Of a DNA stretch of 64,000 nt, positions 24,801 through 54,717 are shown piece after piece. The translations under genes were made by a program, and so were the position numbers. Source of the DNA: Chrysomallon squamiferum (taxonomy: Eukaryota; Mollusca; Gastropoda; Neomphalida; Peltospiridae); NCBI GenBank assembly GCA_012295275.1, contig CM022666.1:16796772-16860771 (forward strand), read 5' to 3'. Each line of letters opens with the position of its first letter. Position 1 is the stretch's first letter. The notes under the pieces were generated by a model, which was not told where the DNA came from, ran no database searches, and was given only the letters and a program-made list of their open reading frames with translations.

Positions 24801-27378
24801 TGGATCAGGATGTTTTATGTTTGTGTGAATCAAATTTTTAGCCCTGTAAGTATGAGGTAGGGTCACATATAATAAAAGGCATGCATGTTATATAATAATG
24901 ATGTATGAAGTAGTGTATAATGAAGTATGAAGTAGTATGAAGTATACTTCTGATGCTTTCAGTCTGTCTTCAAGGTTTTCTATCTGGGTATTTCTCAGTA
25001 CAATCAGATTTTCAAGGTCACATTTGGCTTTCTTCAGTGGCTCGGTTTCTTCTAGACTCAAACTCAGTTGATGTGTCAGCATCTCCGAGTCTCTGAATAA
25101 TAATAATCTTTGTTCATGCATATTATACACATATATATTACATTCATACACATATATAAACACACGCGCACATATATATTACATTCATACACATATATAA
25201 ATACACACACACACATATTACATTCATACACATATATAAACACACACACACACATATTACATTCATACACATATATAAACACACACACACACACATATAT
25301 ATCATGTAACTCCAAACAATAGAACAAAAAGTGTTTGACAGTTTACTAAATTAAATGTAATACTTGTTTTTCTTGTTGTTGTTTTTAAAATCTGCATGTA
25401 GTAGAATAAAATATGAAATAATTCCAAACAATGTTTTTATTTCCATATACTTTTATTTAAAATTCACATAACATATTAAATTATTTTATCAAGTTAATTT
25501 TCTGATAAAATTTTAGCTGGTAACAGTCAGCTTTTGAATGACTAAATATATATCAGATAATTAAAAAATTATTTCATTTGTTAATTTACCTTTCAGCCTT
25601 TTCCAGTCTGCGGGAAATCTCTTCCAGTTTCTTGCTCTGTGCATCATGCTGTTCTTCAGTTAAGAAAATTTACAAGTGGAGAAGAAGTTTCAAAATTTAC
25701 ATAACGTGGACCTTTAGTGAATTAAATTTCCTAATTTAGGTTCACTACACATATTAATAAAAATAATAATAATAATAATAAGAAGAAGAAGAAGAAGAAT
25801 AGCAACAGTAACAATAATAACAGCAATAGTAGTAACAATGTTGATGATAATCATAATAATAATAACAACTACAATGGTGCGATGATGAAAAGTAAACAAA
25901 CAGAGTGGTCTGAAGTTGATGTTAATGTCGTCCTGCTAGTAGATGTGTGTTGATAACAGGCTAAGTATTTAAAAAGGATATCTTCACACTTTGTTTGGTA
26001 TTTCCGGATGAGAAGACTGAAAAATGAAAAACAGCATTAAAACTGATGACAGTGAAAATTACTTCAATATAAATTATTTTCTTTCTAATAAAAAATAAAT
26101 AATAATTAAAAAGTTAAAAAATGAATAAAAATGTCAGTAATATTTATCACAGAAAAAATGAAGTAAATTTGTTTTATTTGTTATTGATTTTTTTTTTCAA
26201 TTTGTTTTATTACCATTATTATTTTAATATATATATAAAGGTACATTTTTTGTTTTTACAAAATATAAATTACATTATTTTAAAAAGATAGCGTTATTAC
26301 TTTAATATGCAAAATAAATTACTAAACTGTCTTCAAATAAAAACTGACTACTGATATGATTTTCTGTTTTAAAAATATTAACTTTAAAGTTACATTTACT
26401 GTTTAAATGATCTACTGTCTGAAGTATATTATGTTAAAGTTAAATTAACTCAATTGAAATTATCTACTGTCTGAAGCATATTAATTGTAAATATAAACTC
26501 ACTCATTTGAAATGATCTACTGTCTGAAGTATATTAATTGCAAAGTTAAACTCACTAAGTTGAAATGATCTAGTGTCTGAAGTATATTAATTGCAAAGTT
26601 AAACTCACTCAGTTGAAATGATTTTCTGTCTTAAAGTTCTGAAGTTCAGAGAATGCTCTTCTTGTAGTTTTTGTAATTCCTGTTGGCAAATGAAGATGAG
26701 ATGATTTAAATATTTAATAAACTAATTTACTGAAATGGTCCAAGGCTGAGATACATATCAATAAGTAAAACAAAAAAAAAAAAAAAAATAGAAGAACTAT
26801 GTTATTTAATGAACAAGACAGTACATTAGTTTCAAGTTGTTCTGTGTCAGTGTGTATTTTATGGCAGTTACTTATGTAAAATATCTAATATACAAATTAC
26901 TTCTTTTATTTTTTTCCTAAAAATATACACAGATAATCACAGTTATAGACATACATAAATGCACCACACACACACGTGATAATGGTCATGTATACTCAGA
27001 TAAATACACTAACAGTTTATTAAATACGCTGATTTTATTAATTTTATTTTTTCATAACAGTAATATTTTGTCTTTGCTTCCTTTATAGCTATTTCACATA
27101 CACAGACAGGCATCTTCAAAATGCAAATTCTGTCAACAACAAAAACAAATCAACAGACTTTAATCATTTAAAAATTAAGAACAAAAATATTCTGAGATAG
27201 TCTGTAAGGAAATTACTGTTACTGTTTACGGTTTTTTCTTAATCGTTATTAAAATTAATTAAAAATGTAATAAATTAATGTTTTGTTTCTAAAAATATAC
27301 CTCTTTTAACCTTCGGCAACTGTCGCACCAAATCGGACCATCCAAATCAAAAGATGGAATGTCACCTTGCGAGGCCAT
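12812..27378 (-). CDS. ICE1: ICE1, N-terminal coiled-coil exons (exons 1-11)
   Basis: Exons (high to low coordinate): 27301-27378, 26609-26679, 25982-26016, 25590-25650, 24948-25092, 23805-23902, 22955-22992, 14678-14760, 14365-14404, 13932-13997, 12812-13050. All phases join. The protein starts MASQGDIPSFDLDG, then has a WCDSC pair and a long coiled coil (LRQKIISTDLLIRKYQTKCE, then KKLEEISRRLEKAE). Order and spacing match my memory of vertebrate ICE1: a Cys-x2-Cys near the N-terminus, then LKQKIINTDNLLTEYQKKCD. ICE1 is the nuclear scaffold of the little elongation complex (with ICE2, ELL and ZC3H8), which acts on snRNA genes. Exon 11 carries two runs of Asp (7 and 12) and a SPLPPTPV motif. 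Family is read from memory without a search. The intron after exon 3 appears to be U12-type, and a separate gene is nested between exons 7 and 8. Confidence 0.82.
13090..13930. repeat. 30-bp minisatellite and (GT)n filling ICE1 intron 10
   Basis: About 25 copies of a unit around ATATTTAACTAATGTGTACA, then (GT)n at 13881-13929 touching the donor of exon 10. Confidence 0.9.
14411..15010. repeat. (AAT)n microsatellites around ICE1 exons 8 and 9
   Basis: AAT runs at about 14411-14451 and 14925-14970, with short TAG and CAA runs between 14818 and 14925. Exon 8 lies between them. Confidence 0.85.
15011..16300. other. Intron sequence without recognisable genes
   Basis: AT-rich, with diffuse copies of a TACATGTAAATACTGTTTTTAAT-like unit at 15330-15760 and a TA run near 15907. 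Nothing coding is supported. Confidence 0.5.
16300..16620. repeat. ~55-bp degenerate minisatellite
   Basis: Four to five copies around TTGAATGGCTTGTAAAACTG, in the large ICE1 intron. Confidence 0.8.
16621..17395. other. Unique intron sequence
   Basis: A (GTGTGCATGTTCTGT)-type local repeat near 16700 and a poly(A) run at 17114; no gene evidence. Confidence 0.5.
17396..17776 (-). other. Unassigned coding-like island within an ICE1 intron
   Basis: A 126-residue open frame on the minus strand has mixed composition (SVGTQSEQVILTCWTETHT, NPEFLLQLSQFLKLKSLVKV), in contrast to the simple sequence around it. The plus strand is also partly open. There is no signal peptide, I can find no clean splice pair joining it to ICE1 exons 7 and 8, and I recognise no family. 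It could be an exon of another gene, an old pseudogene or a transposon fragment. Confidence 0.25.
17830..18600. repeat. Degenerate TTACTTGTATGTGTGTATTTATG minisatellite
   Basis: About 20 imperfect copies, 36-55 bp each, upstream of the nested Ig gene. Confidence 0.85.
18976..19020 (+). other. Possible 5' UTR exon of the nested Ig gene
   Basis: A good acceptor (GTTTTGTTTTTCAG) ends at 18975. It is followed by about 45 bases and then AACA|GTGAGCTG, a reasonable donor. The donor and its flank are the sequence amplified in the adjoining 39-bp minisatellite. There is no open coding frame, so this would be non-coding leader. This is inference from splice signals only. Confidence 0.3.
19021..19520. 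repeat. 39-bp minisatellite upstream of the nested Ig gene
   Basis: About 13 copies of a unit around AACAGTGAGCTGATAGTATA. Each carries AACA|GTGAGCTG, the same donor-like sequence that ends the possible leader exon at 19020. Confidence 0.9.
19722..20210 (+). CDS. Small single-Ig type I membrane protein, intronless, nested in an ICE1 intron
   Basis: The frame is open from 19680, but the Met at 19722 is preferred because it directly begins a signal peptide (MFTVYIFVSLCHTVFT). The 162-residue product then has one Ig-like domain: VSWTC carries the first Cys, SVVWLF the core Trp, and DTGHYVC the D-x-G-x-Y-x-C motif. There are several N-x-S/T glycosylation sites (NVS, NQS, NTS, NSS, NTT). A membrane helix follows (FTLSMALIGINAVFVLLF), then a basic tail (SRRREKTDKK...VKYEM). 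It runs opposite to ICE1, between ICE1 exons 7 and 8. AATAAA at 20665-20670 is a plausible polyadenylation signal. Ligand and function are unknown. The lone tail tyrosine (VKYEMA) is not a canonical ITIM. The lack of introns in an Ig gene could mean a retrocopy, or a 5' UTR exon may exist near 18975-19018. Confidence 0.75.
   Translation: MFTVYIFVSLCHTVFTDLSLDPRPELAVRPSENVSWTCTGHSNNQSVVWLFPNTSIISTNSSKRISMLNNTLNILNTTLSDTGHYVCQTTDLTMNITAYLRVYNMPSYFTLSMALIGINAVFVLLFTACFIFHKVLSRRREKTDKKVKYEMANEKANEKQTA
20211..22950. other. 3' region of nested gene and unique ICE1 intron
   Basis: Non-repetitive AT-rich DNA. Open frames near 21010, 21780 and 20985 are short, unspliced and unlike protein. No RNA gene was recognised. 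Confidence 0.5.
23290..23800. repeat. ~32-bp minisatellite beside ICE1 exon 6 donor
   Basis: About 16 copies of a unit around ATGTATTGTATAAGTGTTGT. On the gene strand it begins about eight bases after the GTAATTC donor of exon 6. Confidence 0.9.
23990..24890. other. Unique ICE1 intron
   Basis: AT-rich, no repeats of note and no supported exon. Confidence 0.5.
25115..25310. repeat. ~40-bp repeat of CATTCATACACATATATAAA
   Basis: Four to five copies just upstream (gene strand) of the ICE1 exon 5 acceptor. Confidence 0.85.
25651..25981 (-). other. Probable U12-type AT-AC intron in ICE1
   Basis: Exon 3 ends TGTGAAG and is followed on the minus strand by ATATCCTTTTT, an exact match to the U12 5' splice-site consensus. 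No GT donor keeps the frame there. The next exon (AGCATGATGCAC, codons EHDAQ) is preceded by TTTTCTTAAC, a near-perfect U12 branch site, then TGAAGAAC, so the intron ends in AC about 10 bases after the branch A. Joining AT to AC gives phase 1 on both sides and a continuous coiled coil (YQTKCE-EHDAQSKKLEE). An in-frame AG three bases upstream is possible but sits very close to the branch point. The intron is 331 bp. Confidence 0.8.
26390..26625. repeat. ~55-bp minisatellite made of the ICE1 exon 2 donor boundary
   Basis: Four copies. On the gene strand each has AGACAGTAGATCATTTCAA then ...GTGAGTTTAACTTT, a variant of the exon 2 end (AGACAGAAAATCATTTCAACTGA) and its donor. Confidence 0.88.
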
Positions 27379-27479
27379 GACATGTTTGTTGAGTGGCACA
27401 TTAGTATATTAATATGTACGTCTTGAACAAATGAATATCCACTTTCTTCTTGTGTATTTGTCAATTACTCTGTACTATT

Positions 27480-27540
27480 TCGCTCTTTCGTTTTCACAAC
27501 GTGGAGGAAGTTGACGAAAAGCGATCTTCCGGTTATAGAG
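27480..27540 (-). promoter_or_regulatory. Probable ICE1 promoter with ETS-type site
   Basis: About 150 bp upstream of the ICE1 ATG there is a relatively GC-rich stretch containing CTTCCGG (27526-27532), which is CCGGAAG on the gene strand. This is the core ETS-factor site typical of TATA-less housekeeping promoters. No TATA box is evident. The start site itself is not determined. Confidence 0.4.
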
Positions 27541-27544
27541 TAAC

Positions 27545-27972
27545 ATCCCTTAGATTGAATATTTTTTTTTTTTTTTTTTTTTAATTTGTTGTTTTCTTTT
27601 TTTTCTTCACAAAACTAAATAATTCTTCTTTTTTCTTTATGAATACCTACCGAAATAAAACATTATATGAGTTATTTACTCAATAAATTAATGTATTTTA
27701 TATTTATTTATATTTTAAAAGTAAACAATGTCAAGGCCGCTACATATGTTGAATATTAAATTAACTATAGATTTTTGGGATAACTTAAGTCAACAGAGCG
27801 GGCAGCTAAGTGGGATGGTTAAGGTTCGGATCAATAAACATATTTTAACTATTTTATATATCCATCATCTCTTTTTAACAGTGCGCGCGCGTTCTTGTTA
27901 TTAAGTGTAATATTTTATACCACAATGTCGAGAAATATTTATTAATGCAATTTTTATTTTTTATTTATATTT

Positions 27973-28027
<55 letters not shown>

Positions 28028-28049
28028 TGCATTATTTGCATTATTATTA

Positions 28050-28082
<33 letters not shown>

Positions 28083-28589
28083 TTTAAAAAAAACATGACA
28101 TTTCGTATATATAAGGGTGTTTTTTTTATATATATTTTGTTTTCATTTTTCATTTATTTGGTGTGGGTTTTTTTTTTGGGGGGGTTGTTGTTTTTTACCG
28201 AGTGTTTTTATGTTGTTGTTGTTTTTTCTTTCTCTTTCTTTCTTTCGTTCAGATCCTCCAAAACATAATAAAAATGCATTGCATTATTTATTTATTTAAC
28301 AACGAAGTTTGATAGCTGTAATGAAGTCAGTGTACAGTTCGGATGAAGCATGCAGAGCTGTGATTTGAAGGCAATTTAAAAAATTACGTTAGTTTTCGAG
28401 ACTATTATTTCCGTTCAGCAGCCGCTGGAAAACAGTTCTGTTTCTTCCTCTGTAATACAATTCATCTCAGTCATCCTGCAATCCTTAGTGGCTCGAGAAA
28501 TCAAACTTTTACATCACAGTGCACACAACATTTCACACTTTGTTGTTTGCTATGGTATTGGTGTAGGTAGAACAGTTAATAAATATATT

Positions 28590-28622
<33 letters not shown>

Positions 28623-28789
28623 TTCATTTTGGTCTCAAAAGTCAACATATAAAACTTTGACTTTATCCGACTAAAACGGCCATTCAAAGTTTTTTTTTTT
28701 CCTGAAAATGGGTGCGGCTACGAATCTTATTTTATTTATTTATTTATTTTTTTTTTTAATCATTTACTAATTACTTTATATAATAAAGA

Positions 28790-28832
<43 letters not shown>

Positions 28833-28919
28833 TATTATTAAAATTAATTTCTCAACAATCGTTTTAAATGTGTATAGTCTGTATCTCAAGTAATGACAAT
28901 ACGTTTATAATATTTCAAA

Positions 28920-28955
<36 letters not shown>

Positions 28956-29339
28956 GCACATTTTGCATAATAAGTTTTCTAATAGAATCACACTGGTGAT
29001 CATTTAATTACAATACAAACATTCACAGAAATATTAACATTTCATGTATACTAATACCATTTTTATTACTACTACTACTATTATAGTTGTTGTTATTACT
29101 GTTGTTTTTATTATTATTGTTATTTTTATTTTTATTCTTATAAATATATATATATTTTAACTATTTCCATGTCAGTGATTATTTTCCCCCAGAAAACAAA
29201 ATGAAATCGCCCAAACTTGAAAATTTGTAAATTATCTCTAGGCTTCGTTTTTATTTTTATTTTTTTGGAAGTTATTATGTACGTTTGACCTAGAAACCTC
29301 TAAGGAAAAACGTGTAAAGAATTTGATTAGCTGGTCGCT
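27545..29339. other. Intergenic region between ICE1 and the XYPPX gene
   Basis: AT-rich with poly(T) runs (27560, 28592-28620), (TTA)n/(TAA)n at 27973-28080, (TTA)n at 28794-28830 and (CA)n at 28922-28952. No gene is supported. The two genes diverge from this segment. Confidence 0.6.
27973..28080. repeat. (TTA)n-(AAT)n inverted microsatellite
   Basis: A TTA run and an AAT run are separated by about 30 bases containing TTTGCATTATTTGCATTATT; they can pair as a hairpin. Confidence 0.8.
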
Positions 29340-29517
29340 TGAGTACACAGACACTTTCCTAACGACAGATTAGGTCGACAATAGCGTCACCGCACTAGCT
29401 GTTCCTTTGTCACTGCGAAACATTACAACACTGCTGTGACGTTGTGTACAGCGACAGCTGAACACCGCTAGACACGACCAACACAGTCTCTCTGCCCCGC
29501 GAGGAGGACACACCCAG
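29340..29517 (+). other. Probable promoter and non-coding first exon of the XYPPX-repeat gene
   Basis: This patch is richer in CpG than its AT-rich surroundings and ends in CCCAG|GTGAGTTT, a consensus donor (exon end 29517). The next good acceptor on this strand is the one before the start codon at 31891. The transcription start is not determined; a first exon around 29440-29517 is the simplest reading. Confidence 0.4.
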
Positions 29518-30604
29518 GTGAGTTTGTGTGATTAGCTAAATACAACACGTATTGATTGTTATGTGTGCAATGTGTTCTGTATTTCACTAAGTTTACGTTA
29601 GTAAGTATTCTCGTTATAAATGTTACTAACTTATAAAATCAGCTAGAATATCTACATTCTACATCCTGTTCCAGTTTCCTAGAAAAAAAAAGTGAGTCAT
29701 CGAGACTGTACTGGGAAAGAGAGAACGTGTGACAACGAGAAAGGAAATACAGGGTGCAGGGAAGGAAGATATAGATTAAAAAGAAAATACAGACTGTGTG
29801 TGTTTGTGTGTGTATGTGTGTGTAGCATAGTTTATGTATGTACATACATGTGTGTGTATGTCGGGTACAATTATGTATCTGCTTATATCGTTGTGTCTAC
29901 GAACGAAACCAGTATACAAAATAGGAAATGTAAACACAGTATTTCTGTATCCAGAAAGAAAAGGATGAAAGAAAAAAGAAGTAGGTTAATCGACACGCGC
30001 AGCTATTTTTGACATGTGTCCTGGATTATTTAACTTTCATTTTATCAACAGAAGACTACGTATGTGTGTTGTGTCGAGATGACATACTATCAGCGTTACC
30101 TGGTTACAACATAAACACTTCAACTATTGATTTACATTCCCCTTCACTGGCTTGTCACGCTGCAGTGTTTGGCTTAGTAGTTTTTTCTTTTTTACTGTTT
30201 ATATGTAATATGTGTCTTCACACACACACACACACTGAATCAGGGCAAGACCCGGGCTGAGAGTGAAACGTGTGAAAAGGTTGCTGTGTGACTTAAATCT
30301 TCAGGTGTTCGATAAACCTGTCTAACGTCTGATGTCTTTGAAGTCAGTTATGACTTTCATACCAAAAACGTCGATAGACTTCAAACGGTAACGGTAGACA
30401 TAAACGAATTCATTCAGTGGATATCGTTTCTATCGGAAGAGAGATTTATATTTTATATATTTTAAAATCTTTCTATTAAAAAATATTAATAATAAATATA
30501 AAAAAACATTAAAAAAAAAACAACAACAAAAAGAGAACAGGGAAAAATTATTAGTTTCGGTAAGAGGCGTTTGTCTCATTTGCCTCAGTGTAGTTACGGC
30601 CATG

Positions 30605-30915
30605 ATATGTATGTATGTATGTATGTATGTATGTGTGTGTGTGTGTGTGTTTCAGTATGTATATATGTATGTATGTGTATGTGTGTGTGTGTGTGTTTCT
30701 GTATGTATGTATGTATATATGTGTATGTGTGTGTGTGTGTGTGTGTTTCTGTATGTATGTATGTATGTGTGTATGTATGTATGTATGTATGTGTGTGTAT
30801 GTGTGTGTGTGTGTTTCTGTATGTATGTATATGTGTGTGTGTGTATGTATGTATGTATGTATGTATGTATGTATGTATGTGTTTATGTATGTATGTATGT
30901 ATGTATGTATGTATT
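30605..30915. repeat. (GTAT)n/(GT)n microsatellite
   Basis: About 310 bp in the first intron of the XYPPX gene. The Cys/Val/Tyr/Met frames through it are artefacts. Confidence 0.95.
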
Positions 30916-31268
30916 ACTTCCTGTAGGTGGCCTCAAACAGCTATGTTTCTTCAACAATAAAATCGACATTACCACTGGCTGACAATCTTAAAACAAATAT
31001 CTGCCATTACACGGCTTTACGAAAGAATGACTTTGCATTTAAGATGAAGCAGTGGCAGATATGTAAAATCTATTTCTATTTCAGACCTAAGACAAAAATA
31101 AAATTCTAACATGAAATAATTAAACAGTGTTTAACATACAGGTACTCACACTGACATACACACGTAAACACACGTATGTATGTCTATATCTTCTTTTATC
31201 TATTTACCTAGAAAGACAAATATATAAATATGTAGCTAGATAGACAGATAGATTAAATATATATGTTT

Positions 31269-31370
<102 letters not shown>

Positions 31371-31890
31371 TTTATACTAAAATCTCTGAAACCAGTGTCT
31401 GAGTGAAATCGGTGAAAGTTCATGAAATGCAGAACTCACGAATTTACTCAAATCTGCTAACAGTGATTCACTTTACTGCGTCTTGTCGTGAAGCAGATGT
31501 TCGTGATAAACTGAAAGATCAGTAAGACAGGTTTAGTTGTTTATCAGTGTGAGAGTGTGTATATTATGAGTCCACTTCAAAATAAAACTTTGATTATTCT
31601 TCGATCACTATGGTAATATTAATTTCCACGTCTTTTTGTTTTTTAATTTAAAACAGATATATCGTCTTTCTTTAATTGTATACAAGGTGTTTTTGATTAT
31701 TGATGCAATTTAAAATTTTCACTATGTTTAACAGCGTGTTTTTACTTTGTTTCAAATTTATTTATTTATTTATTCATTTATTTATTTATTTATTATTTTA
31801 GCTGAGTGTGCTTTTTTACTATTACAGAATGTTTTAATTATTAGTATAAAACTCTATTTTAAAGGTTTTATTTTTATTGCAGTGTAAACG

Positions 31891-34701
<2,811 letters not shown>

Positions 34702-35099
34702 AGAGGAAAGACGCTGTTACGTGTATATTTTATTGACTGTCCGAGTGTCCGATTTGGGCTCCAGTTACAAACTTTGAACGAATCATATTGACGCATTAGA
34801 AAAAACCGATGAGATTAAAGAAAACCAGTTAGTAAAAACTGATTATAATAATAACAATGTGATCTTGAAATGTTGTTACTGAACAGAGAAGAAATAAATT
34901 ATCCTTTTTGTTTAACAACGAATTTGTTATTTTGTAATACAGTCTAAACAGCGTGTGTAAAACATTCTGAGTGTAAGAGAAAATTAGAAAACGGTGAATA
35001 TCTTGGTTTTTGTTATTGCCGAATGTAGGACATAAGTCCCCCGCAGTAGAAAAGCCCCCCAAGTCCAAAAATGCGTAGGTCGACAAAAGTCCCACAGTC

Positions 35100-35415
35100 A
35101 GTTTGCAAGGTAGGACAACAGCACCCCAACAAGAAATAAAGGTAGGACAACAGCACCTCAGCGAGAAATAAAGGTAGGACAACAGCACCTCAACGAGAAA
35201 TAAAGATAGGACAACAGCACCTCAACGAGAAATAAAGGTAGGACAAACAGCACCCCAACGAGAAATAAAGGTAGGACAACAGCACCCCAACGAGAAATAA
35301 AGGTAGGACAACAGCACCTCAACGAGAAATAAAGGTAGGACAAACAGCACCCCAACGAGAAATAAAGGTAGGACAACAGCACCCCAACGAGAAATAAAGG
35401 TAGGACAACAGCACC
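35100..35415. repeat. 32-bp minisatellite
   Basis: About ten copies of a unit around GGTAGGACAACAGCACCCCA, 3' of the XYPPX gene. Each contains GAAATAAAGG. Confidence 0.9.
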
Positions 35416-35544
35416 TAAGGAAACGAATACACGTGATAAACAGGCACGTGTAGTCAGATGTTCACATCAAATGTTTGCTTGGATAATCCTGAACAAGCTG
35501 ATAATTCCCTTCAGTGACATAAACTGTAATATATTCAGTAAACA

Positions 35545-36190
35545 CACAGCTCTGTAAACACACAGCTCAGTAAACACACAGCTCAGTAAACACACAGCTC
35601 AGTAAACACACAGCTCTGTAAACACACAGCTCTGTAAACACACAGCTCGGTAAACACACAGCTCAGTAAATACACAGCTCTGTAAACACACAGCTCAGTA
35701 AACAACAGCTCTGTAAACACACAGCTCTGTAAACACACAGCTCGGTAAACACACAGCTCTGTAAACACAGAGGTCAGTAAACACACAGCTCAGTAAACAC
35801 ACAGCTCAGTAAACACATAGGTCAGTAAACACACAGCTCTGTAAACACACAGCTCAGTAAACACACAGCTCGGTAAACACACAGCTCTGTAAACACACAG
35901 GTCAGTAAACAAAGCTCAGTAAACACACAGCTCTGTAAACACACAGCTCTGTAAACACACAGCTCTGTAAACACACAGCTCTGTAAACACACAGCTCAGT
36001 AAACACACAGCTCTGTAAACACATAGGTCAGTAAACACACAGCTCTGTAAACACACAGCTCAGTAAACACACAGCTCAGTAAACACACAGCTCTGTAAAC
36101 ACACAGCTCTGTAAACACACAGCTCAGTAAACACATAGCTCTGTAAACATACAGCTCTGTAAACACACAGCTCAGTAAACACACAGCTCT
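35545..36190. repeat. 16-bp minisatellite
   Basis: About 40 copies of CAGCTC(A/T)GTAAACACA with occasional variants, intergenic. Confidence 0.92.
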
Positions 36191-36752
36191 GTGAGAGCAG
36201 ACTGGTGAAGTGAAGTGCATCTTGCCCTTCAGGTGACCCCACTCGCTGTCTCCGTGTTTATATCCAGGTCTTCTCGTCCGTGACGGAATGCAGGTTTAGT
36301 ATGAAAGTTGACTGATAATTATGGATTTCATTATAAATAGCAAAAACCATTTAATAAGAATGCCTTCCATTTTTTGGATGAGTGGAAAAAATTAACCATT
36401 ATCTACACGTTAAATGCATATTCATGCTTTAGTATGTAAATTTGTGAAAGATATTAACTGGCAAAAATCCGGATACGTAAAACAAAAAAAATTAAATAAA
36501 AAAATTAAATTTGTTTTATATTTTTCCAGAAAAGTTTGAGAAAAGCTGGATAAATAGAGAAACTTTATTTTTTATTTTTTATTTTTTTTTTTTGTGTCAA
36601 AATGTTTCGTGTCTAAAAATCACTCGGAAACTAATCTCGACAATTATAAACTTTCGAAATATTGTCAAAATTCAGAAATTGGTATTAACTTTTCAGTTTT
36701 TATTGAAAGTTATTATAACAACAAGCAAAAACTGACAATTATCGTCGTTACT
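36190..36752. other. Intergenic unique sequence
   Basis: AT-rich 3' flank of the secreted Ig gene; no gene seen. Confidence 0.5.
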
Positions 36753-38738
<1,986 letters not shown>

Positions 38739-38779
38739 CGTGCTGAGAAATGACCTGACACGTGATGCTCCACGATGTT

Positions 38780-40535
38780 ACATGTAAGTCATTTTGTGGG
38801 CGTGTCACATGTACAGTATATATATATATGGGAAATGTAAATTGAAAATTATATCTCTGAGGGTGTGGTTGTATCTGTTTGTGGGAGGTAAATGTATGTA
38901 AAGCTTTGACTTTGTATCAGTTTTATGTTCACATTACAAATGTGTCACTGATGTGAATGTTCGACACGTCATCTAACACGAGGAGTGAAAGAGATTTTTT
39001 AAAATCATGAATAACCTGTCACACTACAATGTTCTGAATCCAAACATTTTGTTTACTTTCATTTAAATGTTTTTTTTTACAAAAATACTTCAAACATAAG
39101 CTGATTATTATTATTATTTTTTATTTTATTTTAAAGGATATTATTAAGTAAATAAATAAATAAATAATAACAACAACAACATATGCGAAATTACTTAAAA
39201 CATATATGAATATTTTCCTCATATTTCCGTGTCTGCAAGCAATGATGAGCGCGTGTCGTGTTCCGAGACAAAAACAAACAGCAATCCCACTCAGACAGCG
39301 GAAGCCAGTTGGTCACGTGACAAAGTGTGGATCGAGTGAGAGGCGAGTCCGGGTTTTTCTCAGTCAGACTCACACAAGGGAGACTATTTTACGTAGAATT
39401 AAGGTTAAAAACAGTGGTAACGTATTTCGCGATTGAAATTTGACATAAAAGAAATGTTAAACAGGGAGAAATAAAACGGCAATTTAGACATAAATCATTT
39501 AATAGATCATAGATATTAAACAAACAATAAATCATTTACAAATCAGTTTATACTAATACGTTAAGAAATAATTATATGCTGCTCATTGTGGGTTCATTTT
39601 TGTGTTAACTTAAGATATCGTATTTTGTCTCTAAAGTTATTGTCTTCCGTTTCTTTTTATCATCAGCTTTCGCAGGTGTACTGTTATTCATTTTGACATA
39701 TTGAACGGGTAAATTACAAAAACATTAAGTCTAAATGGAAGCAGAAGAGACAAGAGAATCTGAACATGTACGTATGACGTCTGCATGTCAACTGATCAAC
39801 ATGGCTGAGGGAAGCTCGCGACTGAACGAAAAACGAACGAAAACGGATTTAAGCACATGCATTGTACCCATGTGTATCATTTATTTCGAGCAGTTAACTA
39901 TTAAATTTCTATTTGTATAATTGGTAAAAAACAACAAAAAACAACCCAAAAACAAACAAACAAACAAACAAAAAACAACAACGATAAAGCGGGATATTGT
40001 TAAGCGAGGTATTACTGTATCTAAATCCGTTTCCAATTAATCAGTGTAATGACTGAGGTAAAAACAAGTATGTCAATAAGACCACAGGACCATATTTAGC
40101 CTTTCGACAAACTGGGAGTAACGTTTGTGTAATGTTTGTGTTTGTGCATAATTAAGTTCATGTCGGTGTGTATATATGGGTGTTACTATTACTGAATAAT
40201 CCCACCTGTCCTGTGATTTTAGATAAAGTCATAAATTAAAGAAAAACAATGAATGAATAAATAAATAAAAGCACACACACACACACAGACACACACACAC
40301 ACACAGAGAGAGAGAGACACACACACACACAAAATAAAACACAACAACAACGATATTGTTTATAATTTTTGCATACATAATTTATAAAAAACATTTACTA
40401 GTATTCATTCATTCACCTGTATTAAATTATTACCCTTTGAATTGACGGTGAGTTTGATTCAGCTGTTCAGTCTGTAGCTGTCTGACCAGTGTAGACTGGA
40501 TCCAGAATTAAACAGCTGCTCATGCAACACAGATT
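38780..40535. other. Intergenic region between two head-to-head Ig genes
   Basis: AT-rich with (AAAC)n near 39950 and (CA)n near 40270. A slightly GC-richer patch lies at 39240-39370. Short frames at 39206 and 39735 lack support. Confidence 0.5.
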
Positions 40536-40537
40536 AA

Positions 40538-40691
<154 letters not shown>

Positions 40692-41149
40692 AATCCACCG
40701 ATCCGTCCACCTATCTATATATCTATCTCTCTGTTTATCTACCTACCTACTCATCTATTTTATCGGTTGTTTTGTGTAATTATGTAATATATAAATTATG
40801 ATAACCATACATAAAATATCAAACAAGTCTTGTATCAAGGGAAGTAACTGACAGTGGTAGTAAGAACTAAGTACAACAACAGTAGCAGAAGCAGCCGTGA
40901 CTAGAAACAAATAATAATAATAACAAAAAAATAAATTAAAATAATATGTCCTCTATTTAATAGACTAATAGAGGTTTCTGATTTTATGCCATAAATCAAC
41001 TTTCAACTGATATATATATATATATCTTCATGGTCTGAATACTAATGGTATCTAAGAAGAAATTGTTACATTTGAAGTGTGAAAATGAAACATACCTAGC
41101 TGGGAATTTCAGTTGTTTGATTGTTGGTTTCAAATACAAAACATGTTTC

Positions 41150-41390
41150 ATTACTTATTTGTTTGTTTGTAAACACAATATATGTTTCATTGTTTGTTTG
41201 TTTCTAGTCACAAACTATGTTTCATTGTTTGTTAGTAGAGAAACGATATGTTTGCTTGTTTCTTTCTTAGTACAGAAAAGATGTGTTTCACTGATTATTT
41301 GTTGGGGAAGAAAAATGTGTTTCATGGGTTATTTGTTAGTAGAGAAATGATGGGTTTCAGTGATTATTTGTTAGGGGAGAAACGTTGTGT
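41150..41390. repeat. ~45-60-bp degenerate repeat
   Basis: Four to five copies around TGTTTCATTGTTTGTTTGTTTCTAGT, intergenic. Confidence 0.65.

Positions 41391-54717
<13,327 letters not shown>

Noticed and set aside
29692-30260. Plus-strand frames within intron 1 of the XYPPX gene
   Set aside because: Partly microsatellite, no acceptor or donor pairs that fit, and composition typical of random AT-rich DNA.
39206-39436. Frames at 39206-39436 and 39735-39920
   Set aside because: Short, no splice support, no recognisable protein features; a plus and a minus frame overlap at 39206.
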